Below are positions 8,125-15,392 of a DNA stretch of 64,000 nucleotides, in pieces. A program made the translations under genes and the position numbers. Position 1 is the first letter of the stretch, and each line of letters begins with the position of its first letter. Source of the stretch: Hornefia butyriciproducens. GTDB lineage: Bacteria; Bacillota; Clostridia; Peptostreptococcales; Anaerovoracaceae. The stretch is taken from contig NZ_VUMZ01000001.1 of the NCBI RefSeq assembly GCF_009695915.1, positions 372,001 to 436,000 on the forward strand, in the 5' to 3' direction. The notes under the pieces are model-generated. The model was given only the letters and a program-made list of their open reading frames with translations, ran no database searches and had not been told where the DNA came from.

Positions 8125-9036
8125 TTACAGTTTCCCCTGCAGCTTCAGAAGCCCGACAAACGCTTTGTCGCGGAATTTCGTGATTTCCTCCACGGTTCTG
8201 CCCTGTGCACCGGATCGGTCTGCTATTTCCTCATCCACTCCGTCCGCAATCTGACCGTAGTGCTCAATCTGGTCCGGTCGGCGGGCCGCAGTCTTTCCGT
8301 ATTTCTCTGCCATCTCCCGGAATCCGCCCTGCACGCCCATGGACATGGTCAGAAGCTGTCCGGTCACCGCCATCCGCAGTCCCGGTCCGTACATGATAGC
8401 CTTATCCACATCCTCGACATCGCAGACGCCGTCCAGAACCTTGTCAATCGCGCCGTCCATTACTCCCCAGGAAAGACTGTTGACAATAAAGCCCGTTACC
8501 TCTTTGCGGCAGACCACAGGCTCTTTGCCCATCGCCCGGTAAGCCTCCAGCGCACGGTCAATGGTTTCCTGCGGTGCGTGAGGCCCGCAGATTTCGATCA
8601 GCGGCAACAGATACGACGGATTGTACGGATGACCTACAATAATCCGCTCCGGATAGAGCGCTCCCTCCGCCAGAGCAGACGGGAACATACCGCTTGTCGA
8701 GCTGGCAATGACTGTGCTGTCACCGCAGATTTCCTGTATCTGACGATACGTCGAATGCTTGAGTTCAAGCTTCTCAGGCACGCATTCCTGTACAAAATCA
8801 GCTCCGGTCACGGCTTCCGCCAGATCCTTTGTGAAAGACATCTTCGACAAAGTCTCGTCCGCTCTTTCTCTGTCGACAGCTCCCGCCTCCACGAGAATAT
8901 CCAGAACCTTTCCGACAGTTCCCTTCACTGTCTCCGGCTCCGCAACGTCGTACAGCACCACATCCTGACCTCTCAGCGCAGCGTTCACCGCCAGACCGGA
9001 ACCGATCATTCCGGTTCCCACAAATGCAAATTTCAT
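8125..9036 (-). CDS. 3-hydroxyacyl-CoA dehydrogenase-family oxidoreductase
   Basis: This 303-residue protein begins MKFAFVGTGMIGSGLAVNAA, a Rossmann NAD-binding motif at 7-12. QECVPEKLELK, ASSTSGM, GHPYNP and the C-terminal domain with VTGFIVNSL follow the 3-hydroxyacyl-CoA dehydrogenase layout. Variants of this family oxidise 3-hydroxyacyl-CoAs, L-carnitine or L-gulonate. GHPYNPSYLLPLIE (rather than GTHFFNP) points to the carnitine/gulonate dehydrogenase-like branch. The ATG at 9036 follows GGAGGT; the upstream extension to 9351 lies across a terminator hairpin and is not coding. No thiolase or CoA-transferase neighbour helps define the substrate. Confidence 0.8.
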   Translation of the reverse strand: MKFAFVGTGMIGSGLAVNAALRGQDVVLYDVAEPETVKGTVGKVLDILVEAGAVDRERADETLSKMSFTKDLAEAVTGADFVQECVPEKLELKHSTYRQIQEICGDSTVIASSTSGMFPSALAEGALYPERIIVGHPYNPSYLLPLIEICGPHAPQETIDRALEAYRAMGKEPVVCRKEVTGFIVNSLSWGVMDGAIDKVLDGVCDVEDVDKAIMYGPGLRMAVTGQLLTMSMGVQGGFREMAEKYGKTAARRPDQIEHYGQIADGVDEEIADRSGAQGRTVEEITKFRDKAFVGLLKLQGKL

Positions 9037-9121
9037 TGACCCACCTCCGGTATTCTTACTTCGAGTTGTTCCTTTGTTGTCCATATGCAACAGTGTTGCA
9101 GAAATCCTGCCGTCCCGGGCC

Positions 9122-9159
9122 GAAAATACAGAAGCCCCGCCCTCTCCGGGCAGGGCTTC
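9122..9159 (-). terminator. Intrinsic terminator after the flavodiiron gene
   Basis: GAAGCCC and GGGCTTC (9131-9159), with an inner CCC/GGG stem, form a GC-rich hairpin followed on the - strand by TGTATTTT. It separates the flavodiiron gene from the dehydrogenase gene. Confidence 0.7.
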
Positions 9160-9381
9160 ATCCCTGTCATACCATCGGGCCTCCGTCATTTCGCCCGTAT
9201 CAGTTCCCGCGGGCAGCAGATTTACTTTGGCCATATGAATTGCAATTTGTGTGCCAGCGAACAGTGCAAGCATGATATACTCCAGTGCGCTCCGACGAAC
9301 ACCGACGGGCTGTACGCCCGGATGGACTCCGCCGAACGGCGTGAACCGCAATGCGTCGGAATCCCCCGACGCCGCCGGCCG

Positions 9382-11175
9382 TTACAGTTTGCGGAAGTCG
9401 CTTGCCGGATGCTTGCACAGCGGACAGATAAAGTCCTCAGGAAGTTCCTCTCCCTCATATACATACCCGCAGACACTGCATACCCAGCCCTTGCCCTTCG
9501 CCTCAGGCTTCGGTTTGACGTTCTGCTGATACCAGGAGTAGGTCATCGTTTCCACGGAATTCAGCACCGCGGATTCCGTCAGCTCACAGACGAACATCCA
9601 GTGAGAGCCCATATCCACGATTCCGGTCACCTTCATGGACAGATAGGCATTGGCATACCTGCTCAGATACGCCAGCCCGTTGGAGGAAATCCCGTAGTGC
9701 CGGTAATCCGCGAACTTATCCACATCACGGCCGGACTGAAAGCCGAAGTGCTCGAAGATCCGGAAGGGCGCCTGCTGGTTCAGCACGCAGACATTCAGCA
9801 CGCCGGTCCGGTAAATCACCTCCGCAGTGTAATTAGATTTGTTCAGATTCACGGCGAACCGGTCCGGATTAGAAGCCACCTGTGAAACCGTGTTCACGAT
9901 TTGCCCGTTGTGTTTTTTTCCGTCGTTACAGGTCACCACATAGAGTCCGTAGCCGATACGGAACTGCGCCGTCGGATCGATGGTCTGTCTGCGGCTGATC
10001 TGCGCACCGGCGTAGTCCATGGCCAGCTCATCCGCCAGCGCATGAAGCTTCTCTGTGCTTTCCTGATTCAGCGCGGACAGAATCGTTACATTATTCTCCG
10101 TAAACAAAATATCCTTGGAATCCCTGAACGCCGCCTTCATGACATTAATGGCGTTCGGCGCCCAGGAACCGTTTTCGATCAGCGCGACAGTCCGCTTCTG
10201 ATAGTTGCGTTCCACCAGATGATCGATGAACTCCCTCATAAACGGGAAGATCTCTGAGTTAAAGGTCGTGGTGGCCAGTACCAGTTTATCCAGGCGGAAT
10301 GCGTCCTCAACGCACTCAGAAATATCGCTTCTAGCCAGATCGTGGAGCACCACCTCCGGAACACCCTTGTCCTGAAGTTCTGTGCAGAGCATCTCCGCGG
10401 CTTTCTTTGTATGCCCGTAAACAGAAGTATAGCAGATGCATACGCCGTCATCCTCCGGCTGGTAACTGGACCAGGTGTCATACAGTCCGAGATAATAGCC
10501 GAGGTTCTCCGTCAGCACCGGACCGTGCAGCGGGCAGATCGTCGCGATATCCAGACCGGCGGCTTTCTTCAGCAGATTCTGCACCTGCTCCCCGTATTTG
10601 CCGACGATCCCGAAATAGTAGCGTCTCGCCTCACAGGCCCAGTCTCCGCCCGCGTCCCGGGACCCGAATTTCCCGAATCCGTCCGCAGAAAATAGAACGC
10701 GGTCCGCCGAATCATAGGTGACCATCACCTCGGGCCAGTGAACCATAGGTGCAAACACAAAGGTCAGTTCATGAGTTCCCAGCCGCAGCGAATCCCCGTC
10801 TCCGACCTCCAGCTTGTTTTTCAGCGTGAGCTCCGGGAAGAACTGATGAATCATCTGAAAGATCTTGCTGTTGCCGACCACCGTCGTCTCCGGATATGTA
10901 TTCAGAAACGCCTGAATCGATGCGGAATGATCCGGTTCCATATGCTGTACCACGAGATAATCCGGCCGGCGCCCCTGAAGAACACAGTAGACATTCTGAA
11001 GCCATTCTGACGTCTTCCTCTGGTCGACGGTATCCATGACCGCGACCTTCTGATCCAGAATCACGTAGGAATTGTACGCCATTCCCTCCGGAACGACATA
11101 ATGTCCCTCAAACAGATCGATATCGTAATCATTCACACCGACATAGACGATGGAATCTGTAATTTTATCGTTCAT
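9382..11175 (-). CDS. Multidomain flavodiiron protein (MBL, flavodoxin, flavin reductase, rubredoxin)
   Basis: This 597-residue fusion reads in order: a diiron MBL domain with HMEPDH at 78-83 and CPLHGP later; a flavodoxin domain starting VCICYTSVYGHTKKAAE (about 250-390); a flavin-reductase-like domain (about 410-540, PTAQFRIGYGLYVVT); and a C-terminal rubredoxin (CSVCGYVY ... CPLCKHPASDF). Flavodiiron proteins reduce O2 to water and/or NO to N2O in the cytoplasm of anaerobes. The extra domains should let one chain take electrons from NAD(P)H down to the diiron site. The ATG at 11175 follows GGAGAA; the longer frame is rejected. It has its own promoter with a palindromic operator, so it is probably induced by oxidative or nitrosative stress. 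Confidence 0.92.
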   Translation of the reverse strand: MNDKITDSIVYVGVNDYDIDLFEGHYVVPEGMAYNSYVILDQKVAVMDTVDQRKTSEWLQNVYCVLQGRRPDYLVVQHMEPDHSASIQAFLNTYPETTVVGNSKIFQMIHQFFPELTLKNKLEVGDGDSLRLGTHELTFVFAPMVHWPEVMVTYDSADRVLFSADGFGKFGSRDAGGDWACEARRYYFGIVGKYGEQVQNLLKKAAGLDIATICPLHGPVLTENLGYYLGLYDTWSSYQPEDDGVCICYTSVYGHTKKAAEMLCTELQDKGVPEVVLHDLARSDISECVEDAFRLDKLVLATTTFNSEIFPFMREFIDHLVERNYQKRTVALIENGSWAPNAINVMKAAFRDSKDILFTENNVTILSALNQESTEKLHALADELAMDYAGAQISRRQTIDPTAQFRIGYGLYVVTCNDGKKHNGQIVNTVSQVASNPDRFAVNLNKSNYTAEVIYRTGVLNVCVLNQQAPFRIFEHFGFQSGRDVDKFADYRHYGISSNGLAYLSRYANAYLSMKVTGIVDMGSHWMFVCELTESAVLNSVETMTYSWYQQNVKPKPEAKGKGWVCSVCGYVYEGEELPEDFICPLCKHPASDFRKL

Positions 11176-11294
11176 TAGATATTCTCCTTCCAGATATTCT
11201 CTTCCGCATACCTCAGACCTCCGGTGTCCGTGCCGGAGCATTCGTGTTCTGAGCCGTTCCTGTCCGGCAGCTGCCTGTCGCCCCGTTCCGCGCC

Positions 11295-11341
11295 TGCAGT
11301 ATTCATACTGCAAGTTTAGCAGAGATGGGTGTGAAAATCAA
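11295..11341 (-). promoter_or_regulatory. Flavodiiron gene promoter with palindromic operator
   Basis: On the - strand TTGATT (11336-11341) and TAAACT (11313-11318) are spaced by 17 bases. Directly after the -10 box, over the expected start site, is a perfect inverted repeat TGCAGTAT-GA-ATACTGCA (11295-11312). That placement suits a repressor. Confidence 0.65.
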
Positions 11342-11390
11342 TCGGTTCATAGCGTCTCCTGCAACAAAAAAAATCCGCGCCGGGGCACTT

Positions 11391-11540
11391 AAAGGTTTCT
11401 CGAGGAGTCCGCAGGCTGCGGTTCTCCGAAGTCGCCGGAAATCGACGAAAGGCCGCGAGAGGGCTGCGAGCGTCCCTGTGAATAGACTCTTAAATTCGTG
11501 GGTCGGGACGAAAACCTTCTGGTGCAGCGACCGTATTTTG
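11391..11540. ncRNA. Possible structured RNA or leader, class unknown
   Basis: The segment between two divergent genes has nested pairing: AAGGTTT with AAACCTT (11392-11398 with 11512-11518) closes CCGCA/TGCGG within GGAG/CTCC (11404-11427), GTCG/CGAC (11431-11446) and CGTCCC/GGGACG (11471-11510). A competing stem GGTCG/CGACC (11501-11532) followed by T-rich sequence resembles a + strand terminator. I could not match it to glycine, lysine, FMN, SAM, T-box, SRP or RNase P signatures. Confidence 0.3.
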
Positions 11541-11578
11541 TTTTTGTGAACAAATTTCCGCCGAATAAATTATTGATA

Positions 11579-11607
11579 TTGACATTTTCCTGCCGCTTTT
11601 ATATAAT
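11579..11607 (+). promoter_or_regulatory. Consensus promoter of the NSS transporter gene
   Basis: TTGACA (11579-11584) and TATAAT (11602-11607) are exact sigma-70/sigma-A consensus boxes with the ideal 17-base spacer, giving a leader of about 80 bases before the ATG at 11694. Confidence 0.85.
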
Positions 11608-11693
11608 TGTCTTTGCGTTTGTATCTATATATACGCGAATAATGCAATTATTATGAAACCGGAGTTTTTGAGTTCGAAATGAGGAGAGTGTAA

Positions 11694-13208
11694 ATGAGAG
11701 AACAATGGAATTCTAAAGTTGGTTTTATTGTCTCGGCAATCGGCTCCGCCGTTGGCCTTGGCAATCTCTGGCGATTTCCGTATGTGGCGGCGAACAACGG
11801 AGGCGGAGCGTTCCTTCTGCCTTACCTGATCGCCATCATCACGGCGGGAATCCCGATTTTAATCATGGAGTATACCATCGGCAAGTCCTACCGAGGCGGC
11901 GCTCCTGCCGCACTGGCCCGACTGAACCGACGTTTTGAATGGCTGGGCTGGGTACAGGTCATGATTTCCTTCATGATCCTGATCTATTACTTGGCAATTG
12001 TTGTATGGACATTGTCCTATGTCGGATTTTCTTTCACACAGGCCTGGGGCGCTGATCCGTCAAAGTTCTTTGTCAAATTCCTGGGCGTAACCGCAAACGC
12101 ACATACTCTGGGCGGCATCCAGACCAACCTGCTGATCCCGTTCATCGTCGTATGGGTTCTGGCGGCAGTCATTATGTACAGAGGAATTTCCAAGGGCGTA
12201 GAACTGGCCTGCAAAATCGGTCTGCCGATTCTGATGGTTCTGACCTGTGTCCTGGTCATCCGCGGGATCACGCTTCCCCATGCAGCAGACGGTCTTCAGT
12301 ACATGTTCAATCCCGACTGGTCATCGCTGGCGAAACCAAGTGTCTGGATCGCGGCATACGGTCAGATCTTCTACAGTCTGTCCATCGCATTCGGCATCAT
12401 GATTTCCTATTCCAGCTACCTGCCGATGGAAACAGACGTGGTCAACAGCGCATTTATCACTGCAACTGCAAACCACGGATTTGAGCTGTTCGCCGGCATC
12501 GGCGTCTTCAGCATTATCGGCTTCATGGCGTATTCCCAGGGCGTGCCTGTCGAGCAGGTTGCAGGCGCCGGCGTCGGACTGGCCTTCATGACATTCCCAA
12601 CCGCCATCAGTTCCCTGCCTACCATGCAGGCACTGACCGGCGTATGCTTCTTCGGTGCACTGTTCGTGGCCGGTATCACCTCGCTGGTATCGATTTCTCA
12701 GGTAATCGTCACCGCAGTGAAAGACAAATTCGAAATTTCCCACAACAGGGCCGTCACCTTCACACTGGTTCCGGCGTTCCTCCTGAGCATCTTCTTCGTC
12801 ACGGGTGCCGGGCTGAACATCCTGGATATCCTGGACGCCTTCATCAACAATATCGGACTCGCCGTTTCCGGATTCCTTGAGCTGATCCTGGTCGGCTGGT
12901 TCTTCAAGCTGGAGCAGATCCGCCAGATGGCAAACCGCTACTCCAACTTCCCGGCTTCCAAGGTCTGGTTCATCGGCTGCCTGAAGTTCGTCACGGTGAT
13001 CATGCTGGGCATCATGACCTTCCTGAACACACGCGGCTTCGTACTCAACGGCTACGGTGAGTACAGCCAGCTGGATGTCAATATTTTCGGATGGGGCTCT
13101 CTGCTGATCGTCGTCATCGGCGCCATCGTACTGAATAACGCGAAGAGCCGCGAGGGTTATGCGACCCTTGATCCGCTGACCACAAAGGAGGTGGCACTGT
13201 ATGAGTAG
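11694..13208 (+). CDS. NSS-family sodium-dependent amino acid transporter (large subunit)
   Basis: This 504-residue membrane protein opens with WNSKVGFIVSAIGSAVGLGNLWRFPY, the sodium/substrate-binding TM1 of the neurotransmitter:sodium symporter family (LeuT fold), followed by NGGGAFLLPYL and about 11-12 membrane segments. Bacterial members import amino acids such as methionine, alanine, tryptophan or leucine with Na+. Next to it, in an overlapping frame, is a MetS-type 43-residue protein, which suggests a MetPS-like methionine/alanine importer. It has a perfect promoter and is followed by a terminator, so it forms a two-gene operon. Confidence 0.9.
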   Translation: MREQWNSKVGFIVSAIGSAVGLGNLWRFPYVAANNGGGAFLLPYLIAIITAGIPILIMEYTIGKSYRGGAPAALARLNRRFEWLGWVQVMISFMILIYYLAIVVWTLSYVGFSFTQAWGADPSKFFVKFLGVTANAHTLGGIQTNLLIPFIVVWVLAAVIMYRGISKGVELACKIGLPILMVLTCVLVIRGITLPHAADGLQYMFNPDWSSLAKPSVWIAAYGQIFYSLSIAFGIMISYSSYLPMETDVVNSAFITATANHGFELFAGIGVFSIIGFMAYSQGVPVEQVAGAGVGLAFMTFPTAISSLPTMQALTGVCFFGALFVAGITSLVSISQVIVTAVKDKFEISHNRAVTFTLVPAFLLSIFFVTGAGLNILDILDAFINNIGLAVSGFLELILVGWFFKLEQIRQMANRYSNFPASKVWFIGCLKFVTVIMLGIMTFLNTRGFVLNGYGEYSQLDVNIFGWGSLLIVVIGAIVLNNAKSREGYATLDPLTTKEVALYE

Positions 13209-13332
13209 CGCAGCAATTACCATGATGATTATCGGATGCGGACTCCTGTGGGGAGGCTTCATCTTCAGCATCAGCTTCTATTTCCACGCCAGCAAGAAAA
13301 GAGCCGAGCAGGAAGAGAAGCACGCGTCCTGA
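13201..13332 (+). CDS. metS: MetS-type small subunit of NSS amino acid importer
   Basis: A 43-codon frame begins inside the last codons of the transporter gene (8-base overlap) with AAGGAGG 9 bases upstream. The product starts MSSAAITMMIIGCGLLWGGF, continues FIFSISFYFH and ends in a charged tail (ASKKRAEQEEKHAS), so it is a single membrane helix with a short charged end. Corynebacterial MetS has this layout and is required by the NSS transporter MetP. The pairing and tight coupling support the same role here; the symbol is by analogy. Confidence 0.8.
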   Translation: MSSAAITMMIIGCGLLWGGFIFSISFYFHASKKRAEQEEKHAS

Positions 13333-13391
13333 ACGGCGGACTTCTGTAAATATGAGTTGCCGTAAACGGCGTACTTCATGAAATCAAAATG

Positions 13392-13447
13392 GAGGCTGCC
13401 GCGAGAAACATTGGCGAAACGTTTCCCGCGGCAGGCCTCCGTTTTTT
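13392..13447 (+). terminator. Intrinsic terminator after the NSS operon
   Basis: GAGGCTGCCGCG and CGCGGCAGGCCTC form a long stem continued by GAAAC/GTTTC, followed by CGTTTTTT. Confidence 0.85.
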
Positions 13448-13495
13448 GTGCGTCCGGCGAGCGCACAAAAATATCTCATTTCCCATAATGTCAAA

Positions 13496-13530
13496 TTGAC
13501 TCTTCGGAATGAGCCTTTGACTCTTCGGAA
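13496..13530 (+). repeat. Direct repeat TTGACTCTTCGGAA, two copies
   Basis: The 14-base word occurs exactly at 13496-13509 and 13517-13530, two helical turns apart (21 bases), just before the first cloverleaf element. Function unknown. Confidence 0.6.
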
Positions 13531-13546
13531 ATCTTCCTTCTTAATA

Positions 13547-13650
13547 AGTGTCTGCTCATTAAGTCCCCGTCGGACTTAATGGGCGCTGACGGCAGTTTGT
13601 CAGCAGCGCCACGGCGCACCATCCAACGGAAGGGTGCGCCGGCAGACACT
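13547..13650. repeat. Dispersed cloverleaf element, full copy
   Basis: AGTGTCTGC (13547-13555) pairs perfectly with GCAGACACT (13642-13650). Inside are three hairpin arms: TTAAGTCC/GGACTTAA, GCGCTGAC with GTCAGCAGCGC (small bulge), and GGCGCACC with GGGTGCGCC. Diverged or shortened copies occur at 719-812, 36929-36996 and 62736-62779. It carries no reading frame, so it looks like a small non-autonomous element or a structured DNA/RNA site. Confidence 0.75.
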
Positions 13651-13656
13651 AATTGA

Positions 13657-13800
13657 TGCTTGTGCTCAGGGATTCGGCCGTTTCCGAATCCCACTGCCGC
13701 AAGGTTTTCGGGTGAAACGCTTGAAAACCTTGCGGCAGGCTATCGAATATGCTCTTTGTATTATTGATATTTCAAGCATATTCGATAGCTGAGCACGCAT
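13657..13800. repeat. Second three-armed cloverleaf element
   Basis: GTGCTCAG (13662-13669) pairs with CTGAGCAC (13789-13796), extended by ATGC/GCAT across a two-base bulge. Within are three perfect hairpins: GGATTCGG/CCGAATCC (13670-13691), a 16-bp stem starting CTGCCGCAAGG (13694-13709 with 13723-13738), and a 14-bp stem CTATCGAATATGCT (13740-13753 with 13775-13788). The sequence is unrelated to the first element but the architecture is the same. It abuts the stop codon of the Fic gene. Confidence 0.75.
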
Positions 13801-14690
13801 TAATAAGCAATCCTGAAATAGTCCAAATATGTTTTATATTTATCCTGTGCGGTCAGACAAGTGTCTGTCAGGTAGCCCTTTTCATTATTCCACTCTTTCA
13901 ATCCCCGGTAATAGAACATCTTCAGATTATCCTCAATAATGAAAGGAACAATATTGTATTTCAGGCATTCCTTGAACATAATCAATCTGCCCACACGACC
14001 GTTACCGTCTTGGAACGGATGGATTCGCTCAAACTTTACATGAAAGTCCAGAATATCTTCAAAAGTCTTTTCTTCCTTGGCATTATATTCTGTAAGTAAC
14101 GCTTTCATCTTATCGGCAACTTCTTCCGGAAGGGCGGTATCCATACCACCGACCTCGTTTGGAAGTTTTTTGTAGCTGCCAACAGCGAACCAGTCTTTTC
14201 TGGAATCGCTGGTTCCGTTCTTTAAAATCAGATGAAGCTCTTTGATAAACTTCTCTGTCAAAGCGGCTTTCGCATTATCAATGATCATATCAATGCAACG
14301 GAAATGATTTGCTGTTTCAATCACATCGTCAACATTGAGAACCTCATTTTCTATGCTGATCGTGTTGGTTTCAAAAATATACCTGGTCTGATCGTGAGTC
14401 AGACAGCTGCCTTCGATATGGTTGGAATTGTATGTCAAATCAATCTGTGTCTTATGGTAAATTCCGCCGGAGTATTTGCTCGCCTTCTGCTCTTTCAGAA
14501 TACTCAAGAGAGTAATCGGTTCTTCTTTTCTCTTGTTGATGCGCTCTGGTTTTTCTGCATTTTCGGGAATATTCCAGGCCTTGCCGGTAAGAAACGCTCC
14601 ATTCACACGTCCCTGGGCACAATAGTTTCTAACACTACGCTCCGACACATCCCATTTCTTTGCTGTCTCTGCAACCGAAAGATATCGCAT
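13800..14690 (-). CDS. Fic-family protein with N-terminal helix-turn-helix and inhibitory helix
   Basis: This 296-residue protein has the full Fic active-site motif HPFQDGNGRVGR at 224-235, so it should transfer AMP (or a related group) from a nucleotide to a protein hydroxyl. SNHIEG at 89-94 matches the [S/T]xxxE[G/N] inhibitory helix that class II Fic proteins carry in cis to block ATP binding. Residues 1-45 (MRYLSVAETAKKWDVSERSVRNYCAQGRV) resemble a MerR/excisionase-type DNA-binding helix-turn-helix. No separate antitoxin gene is adjacent, as expected for cis inhibition. Its target is unknown. It may be single-gene regulated through its own HTH. Confidence 0.9.
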   Translation of the reverse strand: MRYLSVAETAKKWDVSERSVRNYCAQGRVNGAFLTGKAWNIPENAEKPERINKRKEEPITLLSILKEQKASKYSGGIYHKTQIDLTYNSNHIEGSCLTHDQTRYIFETNTISIENEVLNVDDVIETANHFRCIDMIIDNAKAALTEKFIKELHLILKNGTSDSRKDWFAVGSYKKLPNEVGGMDTALPEEVADKMKALLTEYNAKEEKTFEDILDFHVKFERIHPFQDGNGRVGRLIMFKECLKYNIVPFIIEDNLKMFYYRGLKEWNNEKGYLTDTCLTAQDKYKTYLDYFRIAY

Positions 14691-14933
14691 CTGCTATCCT
14701 CCGTCATAAATCAAATCAAAAAAACTACACTTATCTGCTGTATAGCATACCACATTATCGGCAAAAATATCAACTGTCCCTGTCTTATATTTCTCATTTT
14801 TGCCGAAGCGGGAAATCTTGTTCCAATCATCATAACTCACAGCCACACTAAATCTTATAAGAAATATGATAGGAATCACATTCTGCAGTTTTATCTCCCA
14901 ATAGAGCCGAATTCGGCATTCCCTGAAGCAGTA

Positions 14934-15332
14934 TCAGGATATGCTCGCGCTGTCCGCCAGAATCGCCTCGACCACCTGAACATCCGCCGGCAGCCAGTCG
15001 ACAGAATTCAACTCATCCGTTGTCAGCCATCTGGCAGCCTCATGCTCCAGCAAAACCGGTTCGCCATCAAGTAAGTCACACCAGAAGCAGTGCATCGTCA
15101 GATGAAATTTCGGATAGTCATATTCAACTGTGCACAGCTTCTCACCAACCCGAATCTCTGATTTCAGTTCTTCCTTTATCTCCCGGACAAGAGCCTGTTG
15201 CGGAGTTTCTCCGCGTTCTGTTTTTCCGCCGGGGAATTCCCATCCGTCCTTAAACTCTCCATAGCCTCTCTGTGTCGCCAGGATTCTGTCATTCCTGCGA
15301 ATGATTGCCGCCACAACCTCAATTGATTTCAT
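14934..15332 (-). CDS. Nudix hydrolase, (deoxy)nucleoside triphosphate pyrophosphohydrolase (MutT-like)
   Basis: This 132-residue protein carries a canonical Nudix box at about 36-57 (GKTERGETPQQALVREIKEE), with WEFPGG before it. Its size and the ending fit MutT/NudG-like enzymes that hydrolyse damaged dNTPs such as 8-oxo-dGTP. It lies 60 bases upstream of the helicase gene start region's stop end and is transcribed in the same direction, but it is downstream of neither a shared promoter nor an overlap that I can see. Confidence 0.88.
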   Translation of the reverse strand: MKSIEVVAAIIRRNDRILATQRGYGEFKDGWEFPGGKTERGETPQQALVREIKEELKSEIRVGEKLCTVEYDYPKFHLTMHCFWCDLLDGEPVLLEHEAARWLTTDELNSVDWLPADVQVVEAILADSASIS

Positions 15333-15392
15333 GCTGTCTCCTTGTATATTCTTGTATCTTCTTATATCTTCCTGTCTATTGCCGCACAGTTT

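Noticed and set aside
9037-9351. N-terminal extension of the hydroxyacyl-CoA dehydrogenase frame
   Set aside because: It crosses a terminator hairpin and precedes a strong ribosome site and Rossmann start at 9036.
11391-11540. Glycine or other known riboswitch for the NSS transporter
   Set aside because: Signature bases of glycine, lysine, FMN, SAM and T-box RNAs are absent, and the transporter's consensus promoter lies downstream of the structure.
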